From the NCBI GenBank assembly GCA_002418285.1, contig DIDT01000008.1, positions 1 to 41,860 on the forward strand: a stretch of DNA of 41,860 nucleotides, in the 5' to 3' direction. Origin of the DNA: Phycisphaerales bacterium UBA5793. Lineage in GTDB: Bacteria; Planctomycetota; Phycisphaerae; Phycisphaerales; UBA5793. Within the stretch, counting starts at the first letter, position 1. Every line of letters starts with the position of its first letter. Below the pieces are notes generated by a model, which saw nothing but the letters and a program-made list of their open reading frames with translations, was not told the origin of the DNA and made no database searches. This document shows, piece after piece, positions 1 through 9,058 of this stretch. The translations under genes were made by a program, and so were the position numbers.

Positions 1-2
1 GC

Positions 3-653
3 GGATTCCGTCGCGGCGGCGGTGGCGGCGGATTCCAGCCCGGCGGCGCTCCCCCCGCCAACGGCGGAGCACGAGGTGGGCGAGCCGGCGGTCGCTCCAA
101 CAGCGAAGGCGACAAGGCATGGCTCGAATACAGCACTGACAAGCGCAACGGCGAAGGGTTCGTCGAGTGGACCGACTTCGATCACCCGCAACTGGGCAAG
201 GTGCAGATCGGCGGTTTTGTCCCCTACTTCCGCGTCGATCCACCGGCTGAAGAACTCGAAGATCTTGCGGCCAAGCAGGCCGACTTCATTCTCGATCTAC
301 TGGACAGAATGCCCGAGGTGTCGCTGACGACGCCGCAGGTCACCAAGCTCGCCTCCGGCCTGTACGAGGTTAAGGCGGCGCTTGTCAACGACGGCTTCCT
401 TCCCGCCGGCACCCGCATGGCGGTGCGCAATCGTCGGGCCCTGCCCTTTGTCGTTCGCGTTGATCTGCCGGAAGACCAGGTCGTTTCCGGACCGCGCATC
501 TCGAAGATCTGGTCCGTCGCCGGCAGCGGCGGCCGCAACGACTTCCGCTGGATCATCCGCGCTGAAGATGGTTCGACCATCAGGTTGACGCTGTACAGCG
601 CCAAGTACGGCAGCTCGGAAGTCAACGTGACGCTCGCCGGTTCAGGTAACTGA
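3..653 (+). CDS. M14-family zinc carboxypeptidase, C-terminal part (5' end outside window)
   Basis: The reading frame is open from the window edge, so only the last 216 residues are present and the catalytic zinc-binding domain lies outside. The visible part starts with a glycine/arginine-rich, probably disordered linker (about residues 1-35). It continues with a segment containing FVEWTDFDHPQLGKVQIGG, a signature I associate with the end of the catalytic domain in large exported bacterial M14 peptidases (a WT.FDHP.LG.V.IGG pattern), followed by an all-beta accessory tail of about 120 residues. The next gene, 42 bp downstream on the same strand, is a second M14 peptidase, so the pair probably forms a transcription unit of paralogues. 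The protein is probably secreted, but the signal peptide is not visible. The family call rests on the C-terminal signature alone. Confidence 0.75.
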   Translation, partial: GFRRGGGGGGFQPGGAPPANGGARGGRAGGRSNSEGDKAWLEYSTDKRNGEGFVEWTDFDHPQLGKVQIGGFVPYFRVDPPAEELEDLAAKQADFILDLLDRMPEVSLTTPQVTKLASGLYEVKAALVNDGFLPAGTRMAVRNRRALPFVVRVDLPEDQVVSGPRISKIWSVAGSGGRNDFRWIIRAEDGSTIRLTLYSAKYGSSEVNVTLAGSGN

Positions 654-695
654 TCTGACATCTCCCCACACTCGTCTTCAGACGGGAGTTCTTCG

Positions 696-2516
696 ATGAC
701 CAATCCGCTACGCTCATTGATTGCAAGCTGCTCACTGCATCGCCGGACGCTCTGTCTCGGCGCTGCCCTGCTCACCGCCGCCGCCGCGCCGACCGCGGCG
801 CACGCCCAATGGCAGTACCCCAGCAAGGTCGACATCCAGTTCAACCGTTTCTACGACCACGCCGGGATCACCGAGCTTCTGAGGAAGCTCGTCGCCGCGT
901 ATCCCGACCTGCTGAGCATGCAGTCGCTGGGCAAGAGCATCGGCGGGCGCGACATGTGGCTCGTCACGCTCAACAACCCCAAGACGGGGCCGGACACCAG
1001 CAAGGCGGCGATGTTCATCGACGGCAACATTCACGGCAACGAGATCCAGGCCGCCGAGACCATCGTCTATTCAATCTGGTACCTGACCAAGAGCTACGGC
1101 CACGTGGATGCGCTGACCGAACTCGTCGACGAACGCGCCTTCTACTTCCTGCCCATGGAAAACCCGGACGGCCGCGACACGTGGTTCCACGAAGCCGCAA
1201 CGCCGCACTGGCTGCGCGGCGGCCTGCAGCCGATGGACGACGACAACGACGGACTCGTTGACGAAGATTCCTACGACGATCTCGACGGCGACGGGCACAT
1301 TACGCAAATGTATCGCCGCGACCCGCTGGGTCGCTACAAGCCCGATCCCAAGGATCCTCGCTTCATGATTCGCGTCGAGCAGGACGAAGAACCGGGCGGC
1401 TGGTCCCGAGCCGGCTCGGAAGGCATCGACAACGACGGCGACGGTGACATCAACGAAGACGGACCCGGCAGCTACGACCCCAACCGCAACTGGCCCAGCG
1501 ACTGGCAGCCTGACTACATCCAGGGCGGGGCGACGGACTACCCCTTCAGTCTGCCCGAGACGCGCTGCATTCGTGATTTCATGCTGAGCCATCCGAACAT
1601 CGCCGCGTTCCAGAGTTATCACAACTCCGGCGGCATGATCCTGCGCGGCCCCGGCGCCGATTACGTCAACTACCCCTTCCAGGACATCCGCGTTTACGAC
1701 CAGTTGCAGGAAGCGGGCGGCTTCATGCTGCCGGGCTATCGCAAAATGGTGCTCTGGTCAGATCTCTACGTCGTGCACGGCGGCGAGGTGAACTGGGCTT
1801 ACGAGGGCCTGGGCATCACTGCATTCACGAACGAACTGTGGAGCGACTGGAAAGCCAACCAGAGTGACGACCCCGGCCCCGACGCCGACAAGCGCTTCAC
1901 CGAACTGCTCCAGTTCGACGAACCGCTGGTGCCCTATCACGTCTACAACCATCCGACGCTGGGCGAAGTGCTCATCGGCGGAAGCAAGAAGTGGTCCAGC
2001 CGCGTGCCCCCGCCGTGGATGAGTGAGGAAGATTGCCACCGCAACTTTGCGTTCACGATGTTCCACGCTCGCGAGATGCCCAAGGTCGAGTGGGGCGTCA
2101 AACAGGTCAAGTCGATGGGCGGCAACCTGTGGGATGTGCGCGTCGAACTCAAGAACGACAAGATCATCCCGTCGATCACCGCCTGGGCTCGCCAGCACAA
2201 CATCGGCCGGCGCGACACGCTCACCTGCACGTCCGTTGGCGGACGGTCCAGCGTCGTCGCCAGCGGCAGCGTCAATTCACTGCTTGAAGACGCCCGTTTC
2301 AACCCGGTGGAGCATGAGCCGCAGCGCCTGTGGATCGACGGCGGCATCGGCGGTAAGTCGACCGAACTGTTCCGCTTCATCGTTGCAGGCAGCGGCGATG
2401 TCGAACTCGTCTACGAAAGCGAAAAGGGTGGAACCATCAAGCAGACCGTCAACCTCTCCGAGCAACTCCTGCCCAAGGCCGAATTGCCCAAGGAGATCAC
2501 GGAGAAAAAGAAGTAG
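696..2516 (+). CDS. Secreted M14-family zinc carboxypeptidase with calcium-loop insertion
   Basis: A 606-residue exported metallopeptidase that should remove C-terminal residues from peptides outside the cytoplasm. The signal peptide covers residues 1-37, with a hydrophobic core followed by AHA before QWQ. Zinc ligands fit H113 and E116 (HGNE) and H309 (SYHN), and E380 (FTNELW) fits the catalytic glutamate; NRNW near 264 is the usual substrate-binding segment. Between the first ligands and NRNW sits an insertion (about 178-260) with several DxDxDG-like loops (DDDNDGLVDED, DLDGDG, DNDGDGDINEDG) that probably bind calcium and stabilise the fold. An accessory beta domain of about 150 residues follows. 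It lies 42 bp after another M14 gene and is closed by a strong terminator, so it is the last gene of its unit. Confidence 0.9.
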   Translation: MTNPLRSLIASCSLHRRTLCLGAALLTAAAAPTAAHAQWQYPSKVDIQFNRFYDHAGITELLRKLVAAYPDLLSMQSLGKSIGGRDMWLVTLNNPKTGPDTSKAAMFIDGNIHGNEIQAAETIVYSIWYLTKSYGHVDALTELVDERAFYFLPMENPDGRDTWFHEAATPHWLRGGLQPMDDDNDGLVDEDSYDDLDGDGHITQMYRRDPLGRYKPDPKDPRFMIRVEQDEEPGGWSRAGSEGIDNDGDGDINEDGPGSYDPNRNWPSDWQPDYIQGGATDYPFSLPETRCIRDFMLSHPNIAAFQSYHNSGGMILRGPGADYVNYPFQDIRVYDQLQEAGGFMLPGYRKMVLWSDLYVVHGGEVNWAYEGLGITAFTNELWSDWKANQSDDPGPDADKRFTELLQFDEPLVPYHVYNHPTLGEVLIGGSKKWSSRVPPPWMSEEDCHRNFAFTMFHAREMPKVEWGVKQVKSMGGNLWDVRVELKNDKIIPSITAWARQHNIGRRDTLTCTSVGGRSSVVASGSVNSLLEDARFNPVEHEPQRLWIDGGIGGKSTELFRFIVAGSGDVELVYESEKGGTIKQTVNLSEQLLPKAELPKEITEKKK

Positions 2517-2572
2517 CGGTCGGTCGCGATCGGATTTATGCGGATCACCGATTGCGCTTTGAGAGAAGGAGA

Positions 2573-2608
2573 GGCGGGTGCGTTTGATCGGAACGCACCC
2601 GCCTTTTT
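2573..2608 (+). terminator. Rho-independent terminator after the M14 peptidase pair
   Basis: A perfect 12-bp GC-rich stem (GGCGGGTGCGTT, 2573-2584, pairing with 2592-2603) encloses a 7-nt loop and is followed directly by TTTTT (2604-2608). It lies 57 bp after the M14 stop codon and just before the end of the convergent gene at 2634. On the opposite strand the hairpin is followed only by a mixed pyrimidine run, so it should work mainly for the plus strand. Confidence 0.9.
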
Positions 2609-2633
2609 CGATTGATGGGCAGCGTACGCCTCG

Positions 2634-3554
2634 CTACTGAATCTCCCACGCGGCGCTGACGCCGCAGGTCGTGAGATCGAGCATCTGCAGTTGTGAACCG
2701 CAGACTCCTTGCGGCACGTTGACCATCAGGGCTTTGTGCCCGCTGTTGCCGGTCGGTCCGGTGTACACGATGCGCAGCCCCTGAGCGCTCAGGTCCAGCG
2801 CGGTGCCGGGACAGGGTCGGTTGTTGGGAATAGTGAATTGCCCGAGCGTCGGCGCCATGAGCAGCGCGACGAGTCCGCCGGGTGTGGCGCGGTTCCACGC
2901 CAGCCGCGCGGATCCGCCATCGGGACAGACCGCTTCGAGCACGAGTTCAAGCTGCGGAGCGCGAGGCGCTGCATAGGTGAAGTCGTCCGCGCCCCACACG
3001 TGTTCACCATCAGGGTCGAGAATGCGAAACGACGTGAAGCCTCGCGTGTCGATCACGCCGATAAAGCTATGACCCGAGCCGATGCGCACCGTGTCAACAA
3101 ATTCGCCATTCACTTCGATCGCGATATCGCCGAGATCGGGGTTGGTGTTAATCCACCCGCTGATGGCGAAGATGGTGCGATCCGTCGCGCCGAAAAGCTC
3201 GCTGGCGCTGAAGCCGCTGATCTGGTCTTCATAGATGCCCCAGCCGCGATAGTCGCGCGCCCAGTTGTGGTTGGTGGTGATGAGATTGCCCGGCCGGGCG
3301 TGCCACGTGACTCCGAGATTGGCAATCGACTCGACCGAGTGACGATTGAACGGATCGGGTGAACGCACGCCATCCCAGGCCGGACCTTCAAACCCCTCGG
3401 CATACGTCTGCCATCCCGCAGCGGCGACAGCGTCAAAGAATTCGGTTTCATTGCTGTAGACGGTCTGTTGTGCGCTCGCGACGCTCGCGAAGATCAATAC
3501 GCCAAACAGGGGCGCGACGAGTCGACAAACGGGGCGCAGTGGATAGCGGTCCAT
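2634..3554 (-). CDS. Secreted protein of unknown function with jelly-roll-like domain
   Basis: A 306-residue exported protein. The start is supported by AGGAGAAGG directly before the ATG. The signal peptide (about residues 1-28) has a hydrophobic stretch ending SVASA before QQTVYS. The region 30-200 has features common in planctomycete PEP-CTERM-type exported proteins: a FEGP segment, a TIFAISGWINT strand and SFIGVIDTRGFTSFRI followed by DGEHVWGADDFTYA, which suggests a lectin-like beta-sandwich. No PEP-CTERM anchor is visible at the C-terminus. The last 100 residues form a separate beta domain with cysteine pairs, loosely like the C-terminal domains of the proteins at 14536-15465 and 23676-25271. 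No catalytic motif is visible. It converges with the M14 genes and is divergent from the next gene. Confidence 0.7.
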   Translation of the reverse strand: MDRYPLRPVCRLVAPLFGVLIFASVASAQQTVYSNETEFFDAVAAAGWQTYAEGFEGPAWDGVRSPDPFNRHSVESIANLGVTWHARPGNLITTNHNWARDYRGWGIYEDQISGFSASELFGATDRTIFAISGWINTNPDLGDIAIEVNGEFVDTVRIGSGHSFIGVIDTRGFTSFRILDPDGEHVWGADDFTYAAPRAPQLELVLEAVCPDGGSARLAWNRATPGGLVALLMAPTLGQFTIPNNRPCPGTALDLSAQGLRIVYTGPTGNSGHKALMVNVPQGVCGSQLQMLDLTTCGVSAAWEIQ

Positions 3555-3816
3555 GATCCTTCTCCTCGCATCAGTACGGGCGGGTGACTGGGGAAGTGTA
3601 TTCGAAGTCTGAATCCGGCCGAAGCAAGATTAATCCCGATCACACCAGATCGGGAATCTCACCCCACTTCGAGATTGTCTGGCTGCGCGCACGCGGTCCG
3701 GTAAAGACCTGATCCCAACTGAAGCTGGAGGTCCCGGGGAACTGAACCGCTTCGTCAACCGAATCCACTGGTGCGCGGTACACTCATTGAACGAACACCT
3801 CCGGCGGGAGAGAACC

Positions 3817-5028
3817 ATGCAATCGTCGAATCGTCGTCCCATTGCGGTCAATTGCTGCACCCGGCTTGCGCTTACCGGCGCCGGTCTGGTGGCGCTGAGC
3901 GTCACGACAGTCGCGTGCGCCCAGCCGCTGCGCGTCCGCGTCGTGCGGGATGCCGAGTGGACCAGACTCCTGGATCGCGACCACGGCTGGAACGGCGCAG
4001 ACGGCTGCATCTCGATCCCGCTCAACGGCATCGAAGCGCCCGGGCTCGATCCGCATCCCCGCACGCTCTTCACGTTCGGCGACTCGATCATTGGCGACGT
4101 CGGCCCTGACGGTCGGCGGCTTCCGGGCAACGAGTTCATCAACAACTCGATGCTCTACGTCGATGGACTCGATCCCAGCCCGGCGCGCAGCGAGTTCATC
4201 TACGTGCGCGACGACGGCAACGGCCATCCGCGCTCGGCGTTCATTCCGCGGACTGCTGATGCCGAACCAGACGACTACTTCTGGCTGATGGACGGCATCG
4301 CGCTGGGCGACTGGGTACACATCTTCGGCATCCACCTGCGCCCGCCGCCGGGCGGCGGCTGGCCGGAGAATCGCGGCATCACGATGATCACGATCCCCAG
4401 GGACAGCCGCCCGCCGTTTGACGACCAGGTGCAGGTGAAGGTGCCGCTCTACGCGCCGCCGAATGGTGACATCGGGCCGTACCAGTTCCCGTCGTGCATC
4501 ATGTCCAACACGCAGGCCGCCGGGGCGCCGCATCCGGATGGCTACATCTACATCTACGGCGCGCGGGAAGACCCGTTCATCAAGAATGCGATCGTCGCGC
4601 GCGTGCTGCCTGAGCAGTTTACTGATTTCAACGCGTGGCGCTACTGGAACGGCAGCGAATGGGTCGAGGGCCTGACCAACAGCGCGCCGATGACCGGCCG
4701 CATCTCGGGCGTCTACAGCGTCACGCCGATGGAAAGCGGCAAGTACATCATGGTGTTCCAGAAGGACACGATCGCGCCCGAGGTGGCGATCCGCATCGGC
4801 GACAGTCCGACGGGACCATGGGGCGCCATGCGCGAGATCTACCACTGCCCGGAGACGGATCGCGACCCGGACATCTACGCCTACAACGCCAGCGCCCACC
4901 CGCACCTGAGCGAGCCGGGTGAGTTGCTGATTTCCTACAGCGTGAACTCGTGGGATTTCGAAGATGTGTTCTGGATCGCCGACATCGGCCGGCCGCGGTT
5001 CATCCGATTGGTGCTGGAGGGGAATTGA
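3817..5028 (+). CDS. Secreted DUF4185-like (beta-propeller) protein
   Basis: About 403 residues. The ATG at 3817 is preferred over an in-frame ATG at 3787 because GGGAGAG lies 5-6 nt upstream of it and the protein then begins with a normal signal peptide (MQSSNR... hydrophobic core ... VACA, cut before QPLRV). The mature protein carries the features of five-bladed propeller proteins related to glycoside hydrolases: FTFGDSIIGD near the start (the FGD step seen in DUF4185), NNSMLYVDG, YIYIYGARED, a GKYIMVFQK strand and a SPTGPWG blade signature typical of GH43/GH68-like propellers. A carbohydrate-related function is likely, but I cannot identify the substrate or confirm catalytic acids. A second protein of this style is encoded at 22001-23530. 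Confidence 0.65.
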   Translation: MQSSNRRPIAVNCCTRLALTGAGLVALSVTTVACAQPLRVRVVRDAEWTRLLDRDHGWNGADGCISIPLNGIEAPGLDPHPRTLFTFGDSIIGDVGPDGRRLPGNEFINNSMLYVDGLDPSPARSEFIYVRDDGNGHPRSAFIPRTADAEPDDYFWLMDGIALGDWVHIFGIHLRPPPGGGWPENRGITMITIPRDSRPPFDDQVQVKVPLYAPPNGDIGPYQFPSCIMSNTQAAGAPHPDGYIYIYGAREDPFIKNAIVARVLPEQFTDFNAWRYWNGSEWVEGLTNSAPMTGRISGVYSVTPMESGKYIMVFQKDTIAPEVAIRIGDSPTGPWGAMREIYHCPETDRDPDIYAYNASAHPHLSEPGELLISYSVNSWDFEDVFWIADIGRPRFIRLVLEGN

Positions 5029-5293
5029 TCGCTCGCATTCACTGAATCGTCTGGTCGACAACATTGTTCATCGGGGTTCCGGGCGGAGTTCCCGGCAGCA
5101 CGGCAGTTGCGCGAAGCACCGGGACCAGATTAACCAAAAGACGGCTGGAACGAGCCAGCGGATTCCCGGATTCGCCGTGGGTTTCCCGGCTCGGTCCCCT
5201 TGCCACACCGAACCCCAACCCCGCTCCAGAACGCAGGATGCCTCGCCCAACTCGCGGCATAGACTACGGCCAGACACAAACGGGAGGATGTCC

Positions 5294-6415
5294 ATGAAGG
5301 TGATCTGCGATCGTGCGGCTCTGGTTGAGGCTCTCAACGTCGTCACCGCGGCGGTGGCCTTACGAACCCCCAAGCCGGTCCTCACGTGCATCAAGCTCTC
5401 GGCCGGCGACGGCTGCCTGACGCTGGCCGCGACCGACCTCGAAGCGGCCTTGCGTCTCTCCACCGAGAAGGTCGACATCCACGAAGACGGCGAAGCGCTG
5501 ATCCCCGCCGACAAGTTCAGCCAGATCTGCCGCGAGTCGGTCGATCCGACGCTGACCATCGAGGTCAAGGACGACGTGGCCAACATTCGCGGGCAGGATT
5601 CCAAGTTCAAGGTGTTCGGCTATCCGGTGGGCGACTTCCCTCCACTGCCCGATTCAGCCGACATCGGCAAGCCGGACTTCACCATCGACGCCGGACAGAT
5701 CACCACGCTCATCGAGCGCACGCGCTTTGCGACCGCTCGCGAGAACTCTCGCTACGCGATCAACGGCGTGCTCATGAAGCGAAAGGCCAAGAAGGTCGAG
5801 TTCGTCGCCACCGACGGCCGGCGCCTGGCCGTGTCGCGCGGCTCGTGCTCCAGCATCGGCGAAAAGGGCGAGAGCCAGTGCATCATCCCCAGCAAGGCCC
5901 TCAATCACCTGATGAAACTGACAGGCAACCCCGAGGACAAGGTCGCTGCGTACATCACCGACAGCCAGGCGATCTTCATCGTCGGGCAGGACGGCCGCGA
6001 AGCGATGCTGGCGACGAACCTCGTCGAGGGGTCGTTCCCGCCGTACGAAGATGTCATTCCCAAGGATCTCGACAAGAAGGTGACGTTCGAACTCGACACG
6101 CTGGCATCGGCCGTGCGTCGCGCGGCGCTGCTGACCAACGAGGAGTCCAAGGGGGTGCGTCTGGCGTTCCGGGCCGGGTCGCTGGTAATTACGAGCCGAG
6201 CCCCGGAAATGGGCGAGGCCGAGATCACGGTGCCGCTGGCCAAGTACGAAGGCGATGACGTCGAAGTGGGCTTCAACCCCTCGTTCATCACTGATGCGCT
6301 CAAGGTGATCCACACGAGCGAGATCGTCTTCGAACTCAAGGGACCGACCAAGCCGGGCATGATCCGCGCGGGCAACGATTTTACCTACGTACTGATGCCG
6401 GTGAGTCTGAACTGA
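5294..6415 (+). CDS. dnaN: DNA polymerase III sliding clamp (beta subunit)
   Basis: 373 residues, the usual size for the bacterial clamp. The dimer forms a ring around DNA and tethers the replicative polymerase. The start MKVICDRAALVEAL fits the family N-terminus and is preceded by GGGAGGA at 5282-5288; the reading frame is open further upstream, but those codons do not resemble a clamp. Recognisable segments include TCIKLSAGDGCLTLAATDLE in domain I, FATARENSRYAINGVLMK at the start of domain II, FVATDGRRLAVS, and a C-terminus TYVLMPVSLN that matches the usual YVLMPVRL ending near the partner-binding pocket. It stands alone, not beside dnaA or recF. Its stop is 9 bp from the stop of the convergent glgP. 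Confidence 0.97.
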   Translation: MKVICDRAALVEALNVVTAAVALRTPKPVLTCIKLSAGDGCLTLAATDLEAALRLSTEKVDIHEDGEALIPADKFSQICRESVDPTLTIEVKDDVANIRGQDSKFKVFGYPVGDFPPLPDSADIGKPDFTIDAGQITTLIERTRFATARENSRYAINGVLMKRKAKKVEFVATDGRRLAVSRGSCSSIGEKGESQCIIPSKALNHLMKLTGNPEDKVAAYITDSQAIFIVGQDGREAMLATNLVEGSFPPYEDVIPKDLDKKVTFELDTLASAVRRAALLTNEESKGVRLAFRAGSLVITSRAPEMGEAEITVPLAKYEGDDVEVGFNPSFITDALKVIHTSEIVFELKGPTKPGMIRAGNDFTYVLMPVSLN

Positions 6416-6424
6416 TCGACGGAA

Positions 6425-9058
6425 TCAGTGCGCCGCCGCCTGCACACTGCGCGAAACGTTGGAATCGCTGGTCGTGGCGCCTTGCGCATCCCAGGTGATG
6501 AGTCCGGGGATGAAGGGCGTCTGCATGCGATCATCATTGGGAATCACCCGCACCGCCAGGCCGCGCCGGCCGGACTGCTGCGCGACGATTTCTCCGGTGA
6601 ATCGATGTCGCCCATTGCCGAGGTCGGCTGCGTGGTTCATGTTCTCAGCCACGCCGTTGATGAGGTCGCCGCTGGCGGCCACTGAACCGGTGTAGATCTG
6701 CACGCGGACTTCCGCAGGACTGAGTTCGCCCAGCTGAACGATGGTTTCGATTGGCATCGGCGCTCGAACCGGCAGCGGCCGATGCGTATCGGCCACGACG
6801 GATTCGATGCGAATGCGCTCCCAGGCGCGGCGGTAGCGCTCGATCTGCGCCGCCAGGCCGCGCGCGCCGGCCATGTTGTCAGCCGCGAGGCGCTTGGAGC
6901 GCAGGTGGCTGTTGACGTAGAAGAGGTCGGCGTACTCGTGCACCATGCGATTCGTGTTGAACATCGGCGCCAGCGACTGGATGCAGCGCTTCATGCGATT
7001 AACCCAGCGGCGCGGCACGCCGGCGGCGTCGCGATCGTAAAACTCGGGCAGGATGTGTCCTTCGAAGAGATCGTAGAGACTCGCCGACTCGATCGCATCG
7101 GCCTGCTCATCGCTGGCGTAGCGTTCGCGCCGGCCGACGGCAAAGCCGGCCTGCGGCTCAAAGCCCTCGTCCCACCAGCCATCGAGAATCGAGCAGTTGA
7201 TCACGCCGTTGACGGCGGCCTTCATGCCGCTGGTGCCCGAGGCTTCGAGGCCACGGCGCGGCGTGTTGAGCCAGAGATCACAGCCCGTCACGAGATAGCG
7301 CGCGACGTTCATGTCGTAGTTCTCGAGGAAGACGATGCGCGCGCTCTGATCGGCGGCGCCTTGTGAGAAGCGCACGAGTTCGCGGATGAACTCCTTGCCA
7401 GCCGAGTCGGCCGGGTGCGACTTGCCGGCGATGAGGAACTGGATCGGGCGCTCCGTGTCGCCGAGCATGCGGAGCAGTCGCTTGGAATCGCGCATCATCA
7501 GCGTGGCTCGCTTGTAGGTGGCGAAGCGCCGGGCGAATCCGACGGTGAGCGCGTTGGGATCCAGCGCCGCCACGGCCCGCTCGGTTTCCTGCAGGCTGCG
7601 GCCGTAGGCTTCGCACTGCTCGCGCACGCGGGCGCGGGTCCAGGTGATGAGTTTGCTGCGCCGCTGGTTGTGGACGGCCCAGAGTTCTTCATCGGGAATG
7701 TCGTTGATGCGATTCCACACGGTAAAGTCCGCAGGATCGTTCTGCCAGCGATAGCCGAGGTAGCGGTTGAACAGGTCCGCCAGATTGCGCGAGAGCCACG
7801 AGCGCGAGTGCACGCCGTTGGTCACGTGAACAATCGGCACCTCTTCTTCGGGGATGGCCGGCCAGACGTTGCGCCACATCTTGCGGCTGACTTCGCCATG
7901 CAGTTTGGAAACGCCGTTGCAATAGTTCGACGTGCGGATGGCGAGCACTGCCATGGAGAAGTACTCGTTGCGGTCGAAGACGTTTTCGCGACCCAGCGCC
8001 TGTAGACCTTCCATGTCCAGATGCAGGCCGTGCACGTACTCACCAAAGTAGCGATGCATCAGCGACGAATGGAACCGATCGATTCCCGCGGGCACGGGCG
8101 TGTGCGTGGTGAAGACATGGCCCGCCGACTGCATCGCCGCCGCTTCATTGAAACTGACACCGGTTATTTCGATGAGACGGCGAATGCGCTCGAGAGTGAG
8201 GAACGCGGCATGCCCTTCGTTGATGTGGCACACGGTGGGCTCGATGCCGATGGCCGCCAGCGCGCGGATGCCGCCGATGCCCAGCACGATCTCCTGCTGG
8301 ATGCGCGTTTCGACGTCGCCGCCGTACAGGTTGCGGGTGATCTGCCGGTCGTCGGGACGATTCTCCGGCAGGTTGGTGTCGAGCAGGTACAGCGGCACGC
8401 GACCGACTTGGCACTTCCACACCGCCACGTGCACATCGCGCTCGGGCAGGCGCACGGTGACTTTCACCCAGTTGCCGTCGGTGTCGCGCACGCGATTGAT
8501 CGGCTGGTTGGCGAAGTCGAGATCGGGATAGGTTTCCTGCTGCCAGCCGTCGGCATTGAGGTATTGCATGAAGTAGCCGTGCTGGTAGAGCAGACCGACG
8601 CCAACAAGCGGGATGCCCAGTTCGCTGGCGGACTTGAGATGGTCGCCAGCCAGAATGCCCAGGCCGCCCGAGTAAATCTGGAAGCACTCCGTCAGGCCGA
8701 ACTCAGCGGAGAAGTACGCCACCTTTGCGTCCTTGGCCTCGGCGTGGGCATTCGAGAACCAGCCGTGCGAAGAGACGTGCTGATCGAGTTGGCTGTAGAC
8801 GCGATAGATCTCGTGAAGATAGCTCTCATCGCGCGCCGCCTGTTCGAGTCGGTCCTGGCTGACGTGGCCCAGGAGTTTGACCGGGTTGTGGCCGTGAATG
8901 TGCCACTGCTCCGGATCGAGGCGGACGAACAGGGCGATGGCGTCCGGGTTCCACGTCCACCAGAGGTTGCGCGCGATGTCCAGCAGGGGCTGCAAGGCAT
9001 CGGGCAGAGAGGGAATCACGCGGAACGGGCGGATGTGCGCCTGGTCAGATCGAAGCAT
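6425..9058 (-). CDS. glgP: Alpha-glucan (glycogen/maltodextrin) phosphorylase with DUF3417 N-terminus
   Basis: 877 residues, GT35 family. It releases glucose-1-phosphate from the non-reducing ends of alpha-1,4-glucans using phosphate and pyridoxal phosphate, in the cytoplasm. The N-terminus (about 10-125; LLDIARNLWWTWNPDA) is the DUF3417 domain of the short phosphorylase subtype. VAYFSAEFGL and GGLGILAGDHLKSASELG begin the catalytic fold. SGTSGMKAAVNG contains the PLP lysine (K613), followed by the active-site stretch ending DGWWDEGF. A beta-rich C-terminal tail of about 130 residues follows. Regulatory sites of the animal enzymes are absent, as usual in this subtype. It has no close operon partner. 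The ATG has only a weak ribosome site. With zwf at 36404 it suggests a glycogen-to-pentose-phosphate route. Confidence 0.95.
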   Translation of the reverse strand: MLRSDQAHIRPFRVIPSLPDALQPLLDIARNLWWTWNPDAIALFVRLDPEQWHIHGHNPVKLLGHVSQDRLEQAARDESYLHEIYRVYSQLDQHVSSHGWFSNAHAEAKDAKVAYFSAEFGLTECFQIYSGGLGILAGDHLKSASELGIPLVGVGLLYQHGYFMQYLNADGWQQETYPDLDFANQPINRVRDTDGNWVKVTVRLPERDVHVAVWKCQVGRVPLYLLDTNLPENRPDDRQITRNLYGGDVETRIQQEIVLGIGGIRALAAIGIEPTVCHINEGHAAFLTLERIRRLIEITGVSFNEAAAMQSAGHVFTTHTPVPAGIDRFHSSLMHRYFGEYVHGLHLDMEGLQALGRENVFDRNEYFSMAVLAIRTSNYCNGVSKLHGEVSRKMWRNVWPAIPEEEVPIVHVTNGVHSRSWLSRNLADLFNRYLGYRWQNDPADFTVWNRINDIPDEELWAVHNQRRSKLITWTRARVREQCEAYGRSLQETERAVAALDPNALTVGFARRFATYKRATLMMRDSKRLLRMLGDTERPIQFLIAGKSHPADSAGKEFIRELVRFSQGAADQSARIVFLENYDMNVARYLVTGCDLWLNTPRRGLEASGTSGMKAAVNGVINCSILDGWWDEGFEPQAGFAVGRRERYASDEQADAIESASLYDLFEGHILPEFYDRDAAGVPRRWVNRMKRCIQSLAPMFNTNRMVHEYADLFYVNSHLRSKRLAADNMAGARGLAAQIERYRRAWERIRIESVVADTHRPLPVRAPMPIETIVQLGELSPAEVRVQIYTGSVAASGDLINGVAENMNHAADLGNGRHRFTGEIVAQQSGRRGLAVRVIPNDDRMQTPFIPGLITWDAQGATTSDSNVSRSVQAAAH

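Noticed and set aside
3784..5064. A 426-codon frame antisense to the propeller gene
   Set aside because: The plus-strand protein has a signal peptide, a ribosome site and propeller motifs; the antisense product is Arg/His/Val-rich filler.
5079..5095. CCGGG/CCCGG inverted repeat after the propeller gene
   Set aside because: A stem of only 5 bp without a T-run is expected by chance in GC-rich DNA.
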